NCBI GenBank assembly: GCA_902806565.1
Contig: CADCXA010000017.1
Span: 1 to 64,000, forward strand
Origin: Hypoxylon rubiginosum
Lineage: Eukaryota > Ascomycota > Sordariomycetes > Xylariales > Hypoxylaceae
DNA: 64,000 bases
Direction: 5' to 3'
The position numbers and the translations under genes are program-made. Shown here one piece after another: positions 24,781-35,567 of the stretch. Within the stretch, counting starts at the first letter, position 1. Each line of letters starts with the position of its first letter. The notes beneath the pieces were generated by a model. That model worked only from the letters and a program-made list of their open reading frames with translations, made no database searches and was not told where the DNA came from.

Positions 24781-26122
24781 ATGAGTCGCGTGGAATCCAA
24801 CACCGAAGGCAAACTTCGAGCAGCGTGTGAACGATGCCGCGAACTCAAGAATCGCTGTACACGAACCGGAGACCACGATAGCCGATGTGATAGGTGCGAA
24901 AGGCTTGATATAGATTGCGTGTACGCAACAAATGCTCGCATGGGCCGCCCGAGGTGTCAAAGGCCGACGCTGGAGAGAAGCGGCCCGAGCCGTGTCGGGG
25001 TCGGGGTCGGGGCCGGGGCTAGTGAAAGGTCCGCGAGGTCTAGGAGATCTCCATCCTTTCAAAGCTCCGGACGGTCGGTTCGCCTCGATCATGCCGATTC
25101 GGGGTCTGAAAACGGTTCGGGTTCTGCGAATATCCATCCCATGCTTGACATGCTAGACTCCGCTCTTCTTCCCGATGGTATGCACCCCCTGATTTTGTGT
25201 GATTCCGGCAGCGCTGTTGCTAACAATAACATGACCAGCCATGTACAAAGATCTTTCGGGCTGCGATATCTCATTATATCAACCGGACTTTAACCAATCT
25301 ATTAACGAGAGCCCGCCAGTTGAGAATCATAACCAAGCGTACCCTCCCGCCAAAGTGCCGATTCAAAGTCTCCACCACCGAGAAGAACCGGAGGCTTTTA
25401 CATACCCAGACTACAACCTGGAAATTTCCCAAAAGGGGATAGATAGCATAACAGCCGCAGGTGCAGACGAGCTCCTTCGTCTGCAATGCCGGTTATACAA
25501 CTTAATGTCAATCACGAATGAAGCGACGTTGAGGGAGCCTCCTGCAGTAGACGAGATTCTCGTGGCGTGCAAGGATTTGCTCGAGATTATCCAGGCAAAT
25601 CTAGCTGCCCAGGGGCATCTTCCCGAGTCGGGCGGATCCTTCGCGTTTTCGGGGTCTCAACCCGCCGGTGAACCCAGCCACGGGGATCAAAGAAGGCGGC
25701 GGAACCAACAAATGGGGAATTGCGTTACGGTACTGCAAGTCCTTACCTGTTATGGATATGCTCTACAGCTACTTGAACCTAGCATCGATACGCTGGCAAC
25801 TCGAACAGGAGACTTAGGCTTTGTGAGCCTGGGAGCCTTCAGTCTCGCATCACAGCCGGCAATTAGTTCATATGTGGCCGTCCACATGGTACTGAGCATG
25901 ATCCACCAACTCCGCGACTCCATCCATCTGCTGGCTTCCGGATATAAAGAGCTCGCGAATGCTTCCCAGGGGGCGCGGCCATTCCAGACATCTTCGACCG
26001 ACATGATGGAGGACATGCAAACAACTACTGCGAACTCAATCCAAATTGCGATTGGTATGGTCACGGAAAGCGAAGCTATTCTGTTCCAACGACTATCAGG
26101 TTTTACCAAGCGCCCATACTAG
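24781..26122 (+). CDS. Zn2Cys6 transcription factor, AflR-like cluster regulator
   Basis: Exons 24781-25177 and 25239-26122 with a 61-bp GTATGC...CAG intron (branch site GCTAAC) give 426 residues. The binuclear zinc cluster is complete: Cys16, 19, 26, 36, 39 and 46 in the pattern C-x2-C-x6-C-x9-C-x2-C-x6-C, followed by a Gly/Ser/Arg-rich linker. The C-terminal two thirds is helical, with LLRLQCRLYNLMS and VLQVLTCYGYALQLLEPS, matching the general form of the AflR regulatory domain rather than the usual fungal-specific domain. Such proteins activate the cluster they sit in and bind CGG-type sites in the nucleus. It stands at the left edge of the polyketide cluster, so it is the likely pathway activator. 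The target site is unknown; see the ACCGGAG motif. Confidence 0.9.
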
Positions 26123-26570
26123 TTCCACGAACCTCGGTCCTAAGGGTCTTGGGTTGGTATGAATTAGTCGGACATGATGATATTGCGCATGAATGATGCC
26201 TATATAGCAGGGACGCCTCCAGGGCTGGAGGTTGGGGATCTGAAAATGGCATCCCTTATGCCACATAACTTTGTTGTAGTGGCCAAGACTTCTAAATATT
26301 AATGATATATACGCCATAATACAGCGGCCTTGGTGCTAAAAGCCCCTATAACCATAGCAGGTTAAAGTGTGTCCACGCTATTACACATCCCTCTTATTCA
26401 AATTAACCACTTCCAAATAATTTCTCGCATTTAATATATGTAAATGGAATCACTCCGCCAATGAGACACCAATAATATAAATTGCACAATAGTGCATTAT
26501 AATATTTCGCCGCAATATACGAAATGATAGCTTTAGGTATGGCGGCTCCCGGGGGGCCTCAAATCCAGCG

Positions 26571-26897
26571 CTGAAAATTGATGACATAATCTACCTAAGA
26601 AAAGGACGATATAATATTCCACATACGCTTTAAATACAGGGAGCTTAGTGCTGGCCAGAGTGCTGATTCTGCCATAGTTACAGTGGGTTATAGTGCATAC
26701 CTTCTATAACTTAGTAGTTACTAATGTAGAGCGTACAATTGATGACATAACGAAAATTGATGAAAAAGATGACATAATAACTCATATGCGCTGTAAATGC
26801 CCTATAAATATAGGGAACTTGGTACTGATCCCCGCCATAATTACTGTGATTACAGCATGCACCTTCTATAACTCTGGATTATGTCATCAATTTTCAG
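26571..26897. mobile_element. MITE-like element, 21-bp perfect terminal inverted repeats
   Basis: The 21 bases at 26571-26591 (opening CTGAAAATTGATG, ending ATAATC) are the exact reverse complement of 26877-26897. They bound a 327-bp AT-rich unit without a coding frame. Inside, two diverged direct copies of about 90 bp (near 26622-26711 and 26784-26876) both end in ACCTTCTATAACT. Further partial copies of the GATGACATAA phrase occur at about 26740 and 26767. No clear target-site duplication is seen next to the repeats. Confidence 0.55.
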
Positions 26898-27025
26898 AAT
26901 TTTGGCCGGGTTGGCGGTTGGGTGATATGGCCAGCCGAAACCGTGACTGCAGTAAATATTTATGCTTACTGTTAGCTACTGTATATTAAGCATCAATTCG
27001 GCCAGGGATATGGATCCATAAAGTC

Positions 27026-27038
27026 GCCGGTCACCGGC
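27026..27038. promoter_or_regulatory. CGG palindrome upstream of hydrolase gene
   Basis: GCCGGTCACCGGC, a 13-bp palindrome around a central C, lies 206 bp before the FSH hydrolase ATG. Inverted CGG halves are the usual type of Zn2Cys6 target, so it is a candidate site for the neighbouring regulator. It differs from the ACCGGAG motif in its last bases. Confidence 0.3.
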
Positions 27039-27244
27039 AACTTTTCCCGGAACGAAATAAACAAGGCGTACCAAGTCTAGCCAAGCTCACCAAGCCTCGG
27101 CGCAGAAGCTTAAGTGCACGGCAGAGTAGTAGGTACTGGCCCCTATTCAACCAAGAGCTCAGACTTCAATGTTCTTAGTAGAGTGAACCATATTACAAGA
27201 AGTTTATTTACAGACAGCTCAATCTACCTAGCCAACCAAAAACC

Positions 27245-27934
27245 ATGGCACAAGCAGCAGTCGACCAGAAGCTCCCGGTCATCCTCTGCCTCCACGGCCA
27301 CGGGACCAACGGCGCCATCTTCCGCCACCAGGCCCGCAACATCACCCGGGCCCTGCAGAGCAGGTTCCGCTTCGTGTTCGCGGAGTCGCCGATCGAGACG
27401 CCGCAGCCCGGGATCGGCGTGCTGCCGTACTTCGCGGACGCCAAGCCGTACCGGCGCTGGCACCACGACGCCCACGCCGTCGGGTCCTTCGACGTGACGG
27501 CGGAAGACATCGCGCGCGAGCGGCAGCTGGTGCGCGATACGCTCGCGGCGCATGTGGAGCGCCATCAGCCCGTCGGCGTCATGGCGTTTAGCCAGGGCAC
27601 GCGCGTGGCTGCCGCGCTGTGCCTGGATCCGGAACTGGGCGGGGGAATCCGCTTTGCCATCCTGATCTGCGGGTTCGCTGGCGTGCTGCCCCTGGATTAC
27701 TCCGACTCCGGGCTCGAGTCGCGCGTGCTAAACTTGCCGTCGGTCCAAGCACAGGGCGTGAGCGACCCCTGGGCCGCGAAGGCGGCAAAGCTAGCCGAGA
27801 AGAGCTGCTTCGACCCGGCGCTTGCGCGGACGATCAAGTTTCGCGGGGGCCACGACGTGCCTGTCGCGATGGGGGATGTGGTGAAGATTACGAACGAGAT
27901 TGTTGCAGTGTATGAGTCTTTATCAGCCTCGTAG
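27245..27934 (+). CDS. FSH-family serine hydrolase (LovG-like releasing enzyme candidate)
   Basis: A single exon of 229 residues whose ATG has a good fungal context (AACCATGG). It is a short alpha/beta hydrolase of the FSH1 family: an N-terminal strand and oxyanion region LCLHGHGTNG, nucleophile Ser116 in GVMAFSQG, and probable acid Asp174 in VSDPW and His203 in GGHDVP. In several HR-PKS clusters a protein of this family (LovG in lovastatin, the brefeldin thiohydrolase) hydrolyses the chain from the ACP. The PKS of this window has no release domain, so this is the natural candidate for that job, acting in the cytosol. Codons are strongly G/C-ending compared with the PKS. Cluster membership and release role are inferred. 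Confidence 0.88.
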   Translation: MAQAAVDQKLPVILCLHGHGTNGAIFRHQARNITRALQSRFRFVFAESPIETPQPGIGVLPYFADAKPYRRWHHDAHAVGSFDVTAEDIARERQLVRDTLAAHVERHQPVGVMAFSQGTRVAAALCLDPELGGGIRFAILICGFAGVLPLDYSDSGLESRVLNLPSVQAQGVSDPWAAKAAKLAEKSCFDPALARTIKFRGGHDVPVAMGDVVKITNEIVAVYESLSAS

Positions 27935-28347
27935 TTGAGTACCTTGGGACCTTGGATAAATATTAAAGCAAAAGGGGGAGGGAGGGACCTGAACCTTTCG
28001 TCGACCGTTTTTGCCTCGGCACACCAGATGGGCAGCTTCCGCCACCAGCGTCGTTGGATGGCCGAGGCAAGAGATGGGGTGCCGAGGACTTGTATATCGC
28101 GGACGCGAGTATGTTCCCTTCCGCCTCCGGTGATAATCCCATGGTTACCATCATGGCTATCGCGGATTATATTGTAATGAGAATATCGCAGCAAATATGA
28201 AGGTTATTATTAGGCATAACGAAGGTGTTCTACTATCAAATTGGGTGTCCTTTTGTTAGACACGTTTTTTTTACAATTCTATTCTGTCGCGATAATACAC
28301 AAATGATCTTATGACCCCTTAGCTTCTATGGTATAATTAAGCCCCTT
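27935..28347. other. convergent 3' region
   Basis: 413 bp between the stop codons of the hydrolase and the epimerase, which converge. No gene, hairpin or repeat stands out. Confidence 0.6.
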
Positions 28348-29633
28348 TTACTGTCCCTCAACAGAGAATTTATATGTAGCAAAACTCGTATACAGTCCAT
28401 CCATACCCCATATAGTTTTCCTATTCCGCCATTCGGGATGATTGACTGCGTCCGGCCAGCCCTGCATCTCTAAAGATATCGCACCTTGTGGAGGGACTTC
28501 ACCGCGACCCTGGTTCTTCTTCAAGTTCAACTCGCCTACGGACGTAGTTAGATAACGTTAAGATGGTCTCGAGACTTTCAACGGCACACTTACCATGCTT
28601 CTGACCCCATGTCTGCACGTGGAGAGCATCTTGGTCGGTGTAGAGCTCCATGGTGATCCCCGAATGCGCTGAAGAGAGAACCGCAGCAGGAGCATTCTCC
28701 TTGTCGCCGAGTTCTTTATGGGAGAGCATGTACGTTGCGTCGAGTACGCAATCGCTGTCGCCCGATCTCTCACATTCTGCTGTCTTCCCTTTCACCGCCT
28801 CACCAACCGGTCTTGATGCTGACCAGAAATCGTGCTCTCCCCCTTTCTTGTTGCTTCTGATATCTCCCGTAGGGATGCCAAGCTTATCTATATCAAAACG
28901 CAACCCCGCAGAAGGGAGATGAAGTTTATGATCCAGTATCTGTTGGCTGGCATTTGACCTGAAGCCATCAAGGTTGAAAAACACTTGCTGACTTAGGTTT
29001 ATCGGACCTGGTTTCAGCAATGGTGTGACTCCGAAAGCTATGCGCCATTGATACGGAGTGACTGTATGAGTGAGACAAGAGGCGAAGATCCCAGGGAAGC
29101 CATTCCATCTGTGGTCAAACAGGACGAATGTGATGCTATTGTCGATGTGTGTTGCGATATCCCAAGTTTGGCGTCCCCAGCCCTCATCTCCGCCATTGAA
29201 GAGCGAGGTTCCGTTGTGCGCATTTGCCAAGACTTGATACTCAGTGCCGTCGACCTCATAACTTGCACCACTCATGTAACCGGCGTACCGGCCTGATATG
29301 CAACGTCAATATGGGGTTACAGGCGTACGGAAAGGTGTATTACTAACCTATGACACCATTCAGGTATGGATTCGACGACTGGAAAGGGTAACGATGGGCG
29401 TCGTCAAGACCCAGCACGATATCAATCTCTTGACCGTGCGTATCATTGATCCAAAGGTTAGTTAGAGCAGCACCATGGTTGGTGAAAGCAAGCCGTATAC
29501 CCTCTGCCTCAATGACGTATTTGCCCTCTTCGTTCATGGGCCATAGGGCGGTGAGTGCAGCGAAGGGGCTTCCACGGGTCCAGACCGACTTGACGGCAGC
29601 AAAAATGCTGGTCGAAAGCTTCAGAAACTTCAT
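28348..29633 (-). CDS. aldose 1-epimerase-like protein
   Basis: Three exons, 29633-29348, 29292-28594 and 28535-28348, join in phase (introns 55 and 58 bp) into 390 residues. It has the galactose-mutarotase fold order: an N-terminal strand set with HGAALTNLWI, then YLNGVIGRYAGYMSGASY (the Gly-Arg-Tyr segment that binds sugar), NAHNGTSLFNGGDEGWG (the Asn-His-Leu-His-Gly position, here modified), WRIAFGVTPL and a C-terminal AISLEMQGWPDAVNH. This last carries the Glu of the catalytic base motif (Leu-Glu-x-Gln). The usual first catalytic His region and the glutamate can be seen, so activity is plausible. The N-terminus has a hydrophobic run (STSIFAAVKSVW and ALTALWP) that could be a weak signal. 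It sits between the hydrolase and the P450 and is an unusual tailoring gene. Confidence 0.87.
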
Positions 29634-30788
29634 TGCAGGTAGGCAAGGAATTACTCAGGTCCAGTAGCAACAGAGCAACGGGGGAATACGCCTGGTACCT
29701 ATGTGATATGGAGTAAACACCAAGCTTGATCCATACCTGTAGGTAGGTAGGTGTAGGCAATGTAGGTGCATACCTAGCCTTGATTTCAGCTGGTAATCTG
29801 TACGAGTCATTCCACTCATTCCAGAATCCCGGCCTAGGATCATTAGGATTGGGGTTGCCACCACAAGTAGCTCGTACGGCGGCACAAGCTAGAACCCCTA
29901 CTATCTGCCTTACCAAGTACACAAGAGCGGGAACTTCCGTGTCTAGGCCATCTAAGCTCACCAAGCTTCTGTCCGGAGGCGCTGAAATGCTTTTACCAAC
30001 TACAACTCTGCTGCGGACAATAACGTGGAGAGCCTTGGCGGGCGTGGGGCGTGTTCGACCGGAGACTTTGTCTCACTATGGGGCCGGCCCGGTGGGTATC
30101 CATGGCCAGCGAATCCGTGACGCGCAGGAGGTTACATGCATGGCAAAAGAGCCGGGAGTAAGACGAAAAGGGTTCCCCACAAGATCACTGCATATAAGCT
30201 TCATTGTTCCCAGGGGTTTGTGTGCCGCCTGTGAAGCTGAAAAGAGCCAACGACATGAGGCACAGCTCTAAGCCGTAGAGCAAGGAGCAGGGTAGATTGT
30301 TAGCGATCACGTATTTGAAATCAACCTCGCGGCATTGTTTGGAATCCCTCGTAACTTGATTACCCTAGATAGCTATCCGGACTAAAGGATCTTGTACCCC
30401 TTTCAGTCCAAATGGACTTTGAGGAGGTTGTCCCGGCCGAGATTTTGTCGGCGATGAGAGCGAAATAGTGCACTAAATCGCATATCGTATTAAAAGAAAA
30501 TGGCAAAATTAGGCTCATTAATACCATAGGGGGCAGGTAGGTAGTTTTGCTGCACTATCCCACGAACTGGGCTTCAAACTTGAATAGGGGTAAATTACAC
30601 AGTGCAAGTGCACGAGCGTCTAAGAGCCACGGCGAAACATGATAGCCAATCAAAAGCTGCATAATCAACTCAGGTTACACAAGCCTTCCTAATTAGGAGA
30701 GTGTCTAAAGTTCAATTGGCTATTTCTAGCTAGACACCGTGTGTACTCAGATGGCACTATAGAGGATCGAAGTATCGCTCTTAAACGT
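29634..30788. other. intergenic between epimerase and P450
   Basis: About 1.15 kb. An open frame on the plus strand (29780-30271) has no recognisable features and is not annotated. One ACCGGAG lies at 30058-30064, about 425 bp upstream of the epimerase ATG. TAGGTAGGTAGG occurs near 29740. Confidence 0.6.
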
Positions 30789-32510
30789 CTATGGTTGGGA
30801 TACAATCTTCAGCCTAGCCCACATCCCCTCTACGGACTTTTTGGTCTGACCAAATTTCAGGCGGCCAGCCGTATCAGCGTTAGCTAGCTCGATCTCAAAC
30901 GTAGCCACCATTGCAGCGACCAGGCAGTGAAGGGTGGCCCTCGCGAAGTCCTGGCCAATACAGTTCCTCGGTCCAGCACCAAAAGACAACATGGCATAGT
31001 TGCTCGTTGCTCCTCCGGTCTTCGCCACTCCGGGCCCTAGCCACCGGTCCGGGTTGAATACGTGGGCGTCGGGTCCCCAGAGGTTCTTGTCGTGGTTGGT
31101 CGTTTCCGCAGAGTAGATCACCACGGTACCTTTGGGAACACGCGCGCCGTTCAGCATCGTGTTCCGCTGCGCGGTCTTCACGATAATCGGAGAGAACGGG
31201 TAGCAGCGCAGGACTTCGCTGCAGAATGCGTTGAGGTAAGGGAGATTCTGAGCCTGCGGTCCGAAATCGACTGCCGCCAAGTCTGAACCTAGGGCTTCGT
31301 GCAGCTCCGCTCGTAGACGCTGCTGCATTTCCGGTCGCCTTGCGAACTCGTATATAGTCCATTCGAAAGCCGTGGCCGTAGATTCGTGGCCGGCTGTCAA
31401 GAAGGTCATGACGTGATCAACCAGATGCCTCTCCTGAAAAACACCACTCGCCAGCGCGACCGTGACGATGTCTTTGCCTACCAAATCCTTGGATTCAGAT
31501 GTCTGGAGCTTATGCTTTCTCTCTTGGATCACTCGCCCGGAGACATTGCGGAGATAGTTCGACGAGTCGAGTATCTCCCTGAGTTTTTTCAGGGGCATTT
31601 TCAACAGTAGGCGCATGTCTAAGTACCTGCTGAGCAGCCCAACCCAACTGAACACTTTGGTCTGGTCCAGAATAACTTTACGAAACCGGTGTCGAAGTTC
31701 ATTATCGGGCTGCTTCAATGTTTGAAAATCGTAACCCATGCCAGCGAGTCCGATGTTGTCTAACGTGGCTCGCGAGACGTATTCGCGGAGCTCGATTACG
31801 GCTTGGGGGTTGGATTTTAGCTCGTCTTCAATGCAGCCCACCATCTCCAAGGCCTTGTCCCAGAAGATGTGGGTAAGTTGTTTGATATGCGGGACTGCGA
31901 AGGCAGGCAACATATTCTTACGATGCAACTATGCATTCCAGTTAGCGGTAGATTTCGGGTGAAATGCATCTTAGAGATTGTCTCTTACTTTAAAGTCCTC
32001 GGTGCTCAGAAAGCCAAGGTTACTGCCAGTGAACCGTTTTATGGCAAGCTGGACCAACTCTTGATGACCAAAGTCAAAGGCTTTCGCGGCAAGAAAGTCT
32101 CTGATTGAGCTCGGGTTCGTGACCAGGAGGACCTCGCCGCTCAAAGCCGAGTACAGTCGAATGAGCCCATCATTTGGGGTGGTCTCGGCGATGTTCCGTA
32201 CATACTCCCATGGCTGGTTGGGGAATAACTCGGGAAAATTACCAGTCAGAATCGACCTCTTCTAAGAGGACGTTAGCTTGACTCGGTCCAGAATTACGAA
32301 TTCACATACCTGAGGAGTTGGGAGGTTGCGGAATGGCGTGAAATAACGGGGGTAGAGAATCATCCAGTAGCAGGCCCAGGAAACCAACACGCCCACTTCA
32401 AGGACTATCAGTTGAAAGAGCGATGCCGTATAGTAACCTCCATAGTAGGCCTGGTAGGACAGCGCGCCCCAGGTAAGCGCAAAAGAGGATAGCCAAAGTC
32501 CGAGGAACAT
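30789..32510 (-). CDS. cytochrome P450 monooxygenase
   Basis: Exons 32510-32310, 32261-31989 and 31928-30789 give 537 residues; both introns (48 and 60 bp) fall between codons. The start is the ATG at 32510, because the frame before it has only TTG. Residues 1 to about 55 hold two hydrophobic stretches (endoplasmic-reticulum anchor), then the proline hinge NLPTPQ. The I-helix is LTAGHESTA, the ExxR motif is SEVLR, the meander is FNPDRWLGPG, and the haem loop is FGAGPRNCIGQ with Cys481 as ligand. It would hydroxylate or oxidise the polyketide with a reductase partner. It is divergently paired with the enoyl reductase over a 545-bp shared promoter, which suggests joint control. The family number cannot be given without a search. 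Confidence 0.95.
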
Positions 32511-33055
32511 CTTGACTGAAATTAAATAAGCAAAACGCCTAATCGTGTAGTTAGGCAAAGTTGTAGGTCATGGGTGAGTGCAAATATGACCATTAGCCTC
32601 TATAGAAACCAGAGACTCTTAGAAGCTGAGATCAGACATGATTTTATTAGAAAGGGGTACATTCTGTGGCGCATTTCACATTCATTACTCGGCGCTGGTA
32701 TTCTACATGCATGTACGTGGCTGCTGCAAATCCTATTAGAGACCGGGGACTTCTCGTGGTTTTTATAGGAGGTCCAGGGTTCCGCTCCTTCATGCGGGCT
32801 GAAGTGGAAAAGGGGCTAAATTGCGGCTCTGAAAGCCGGAGTATTTCCTAGTGACACCATACCGGGGTAGCAAATGCATTTACGAATACGTCTATCGTTC
32901 TGGACTTGATCTTTAATACTAATTGTTTTGCGCACCTGTTGGGTCTCGATACGATCTCGCCCCCTTTGCATATGCACCATTTGGCTACCTTGGTAGATTG
33001 TATCCAGGCTACCTATCATTCTATTCGTCCATTATCCTTATTCCATTAATTCACA
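32511..33055. promoter_or_regulatory. bidirectional promoter, P450 / enoyl reductase
   Basis: 545 bp separate the two divergent ATGs. A GCCGGAG (one base from ACCGGAG) lies at 32835-32841. No clear TATA box is visible. The common control is inferred from the arrangement. Confidence 0.5.
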
Positions 33056-34193
33056 ATGACCAATCTACCTTCGAAGCAGACTGCTATCGTCGCTTTCAAT
33101 GACGGCAGTCTAGGCGTGAGCCATGATGTCGACATTCCTACTCTAGAGGACGATATGATTCTAGTCAAGAATGCCGTTGTTGCTTTGAACCCGATTGATA
33201 CCAAAATGGTCGGCAAGCTAGCCACTCCGGGTGCGATCGCCGGTATGGACTTCGCTGGCGAGGTCGTGGCAGTTGGCCCCAAAGTCCGGACAGCGGTGCC
33301 CATCAAACGTGGTGACCGTGTCTGTGGTGCAGTCCCGGGCATGCACTCAATCACACCGACAGTTGGAGCCTTCGCTGAATATGTCGGCGCAACGGATCTC
33401 GTCACAATGAAGATCCCCGATCATATGTCACTTGAAGAGGGCGCATCATTGGGGAGCGGAGTTGGGACGATCGGTCTCGCCCTGTTCAAGTCGTTGGACG
33501 TCCCTGGCTCGCCCAAATCACCTGCTATCAACCCGGTAGATGTGTTGGTCTACGGCGGCAGCACTGCAACCGGCACTTTGGCAATACAGTTATTAAAGCT
33601 GTAAGTACAGCGCTTTCGAAGCTCTGACTGATATGAAAAACAAATGCTCACACGGATTTTCTAGGTCGGGGTTGAACCCAATAGCCACCTGCTCTCCTGG
33701 CAATTTTGAGCTTGTCAAATCGTATGGAGCCAGCGCAGTCTTCGATTATCATTTGGAGACATGCACCAACGACATTAAAAAGCACACGAGAAACTCGCTC
33801 AAATTTGTTCTCGATTGCATCTCTGAGCCAGAGACGATGCAGTTCTGCTACAAGTGTCTAGGTCGGGCCGGCGGCAAATACACCGCGTTAGAGCCATTCC
33901 CCGAGTTCCTTCACAACCGGCCCAAGACCGTCACGCCCGACTGGGTGCTTGGCCCGACGCTGCTTGGGAAAACGTTGAGTTGGCCGGCTCCTTTCGGGAG
34001 GGAAGGGGATGAGGAGTATAGGAAGTTCGGCTTCGAATGGTTCGCAACTGCGCAAGAGCTGCTCGACAATGGCAAGTTGAAGACGCACCCCCTAAGACAC
34101 GTGGGCAACAGTCTCGATGACGTGTTAGGTGGACTTCAGATCCTCAAGAAGAAGCAGGTATCCGGGCAGAAATTAATATGTCGTGTCTATTGA
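33056..34193 (+). CDS. trans-acting enoyl reductase of polyketide synthase (LovC-type)
   Basis: Exons 33056-33600 and 33665-34193, with a 64-bp GTAAGT...TAG intron, give 357 residues. It is a zinc-less medium-chain dehydrogenase/reductase: an N-terminal catalytic half with VALNPIDTKM and GMDFAGEVVAVGPKV, then a Rossmann half with DVLVYGGSTATGTLAIQLLKL for NADPH. SYGASAVFDYH follows, then the C-terminal segment GKLKTHPLRHVGNSLDDVLGGLQ typical of stand-alone enoyl reductases of HR-PKS clusters. It should reduce selected enoyl-ACP intermediates on the PKS, whose own enoyl-reductase region shows no NADPH motif. It stands directly upstream of the PKS on the same strand. Confidence 0.93.
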
Positions 34194-34939
34194 TCTATAA
34201 TTTGAACACTCATGTAACTTAGGACAAGCATCTAGACAGATTTTATATTGCAAATCATTCTTCCACGTTGAAGTACTCAGTGACCTAGTAAATTTTACAA
34301 TTTGATTACCACAGGATGAATAGAGCAGATGCGGAAGTCGAATATTCAATCTTTGGCTTCTCTGTACGAGCATTTCTCCTTAGTTTCCAGCTCCAGGGCA
34401 AAGGGGGATGCGGGAGGCATCTAAACAGTCTCCAGGGGCCAATAACTTTGGATACTAACAACTATGACTAAGTCCCATGAGCTACGGCCCTGAAAACCCA
34501 ACAGCGCTCTAACTTGCGTTGATCACCGATTAGATTTCTAATCCCAGTAAGCTTCATTGGAGTCTATCTCAAAGACTAGGCAGAGGATGGACTAGAGGAT
34601 CCACGGAAGCGGCACGGAATAAAAAGACCAACAGATAAGATTCCATCTAGGCTCTTGCGATCATCTGGCTGGTGATCTAGCCTGTGCCATACGATTTCGG
34701 GGACTTTCACGAGGCACCAGGGATGAGCCCCACGGTCTAGAATATCACGTACAAAGTCCAACAGAAGCTACATTCAGCAGGTGGGTAACTAGCGGCGACG
34801 TACAGACCCCTGCTATAAGGCTGCAGCTTACCTACGAGCCCATGCGGATCGTGATTACATGGTATTCGCTATGAAGGATTGTAACTATTAAGAATCCACC
34901 ATCGCGTGCGAATTCCCCGGGGAAGTGGGTCAAGGGATG

Positions 34940-34966
34940 ACCGGAGGTCAGCTTAATGGACCGGAG
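34940..34966 (+). promoter_or_regulatory. paired ACCGGAG sites before PKS
   Basis: Two GACCGGAG copies, at 34940-34946 and 34960-34966 counted from the A of ACCGGAG. They have the same orientation and are spaced 20 bp, about two helical turns. A third copy (AACCGGAG) stands at 35127-35134. Confidence 0.4.
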
Positions 34967-35127
34967 ATTAACTAAGCTATAGACTCTGGCACACGGCATC
35001 CTCAGTCAAACGATTCATGTAAGCTGGCTGTTATCTCCGTACTGCAGGTATTGTAACGAGGCTGAGCTGACTAGATCTGATATTGTCTCTAAGGCGGCGA
35101 GATACCTTCAGCCATGCGTCGAAGGCA

Positions 35128-35134
35128 ACCGGAG
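35128..35134 (+). promoter_or_regulatory. third ACCGGAG site before PKS
   Basis: Within AACCGGAG, the same eight bases as each arm of the dyad before the MFS gene; 434 bp before the PKS ATG. Confidence 0.4.
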
Positions 35135-35567
35135 TTGGTCATACACATGGTGCATTTCGAATACGCGACTGTACCGGCGAGACACATGGCAGCTGAGCCT
35201 CAGGAACTTGGTGATCTCTGCAGTTATCCCTGTACCACGTGGTGGTTATTGCTATATTTCCGTGTGTATATCCACCCCTGCCTGGTAGATGGAATTTGTG
35301 AACCATAATGTACGCGTCCTGTCCTACGCTGTTCGACTTGCATTATAAGATAATTGGCCTCTCTTCCCATTGTACAACATTAGGTTTTTGGCAATTCCAA
35401 TTTTAATCTTAGAATCAAACTCCTCAGTGCCATCTTTGAAGGAGGTCTCGCGCCCGACGGGGTGGATAGTCAACACATAATTCAACATCTAAAGGCCAGA
35501 CCCAAGTCATAAGTCATAGCCAACGCAAGAAAAATTCAACACGAGGACCTTCACATTCACTTTCGAA

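Larger units (their letters stand above)
26123..27244. other. intergenic with MITE-like element
   Basis: No coding gene is supported. It contains the inverted-repeat element at 26571-26897 and, before the hydrolase gene, a CGG-containing palindrome at 27026-27038. Confidence 0.6.
34194..35567. promoter_or_regulatory. PKS upstream region
   Basis: About 1.4 kb from the reductase stop to the PKS ATG with no supported gene. It carries three ACCGGAG sites (34940, 34960, 35128). No TATA box is obvious near the start. Confidence 0.5.

Noticed and set aside
27697..28194. 165-codon frame on the minus strand
   Set aside because: Mostly opposite the FSH hydrolase, with no recognisable features.
29780..30271. 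163-codon frame on the plus strand between epimerase and P450
   Set aside because: No domain and no ortholog-like features; probably a chance frame.
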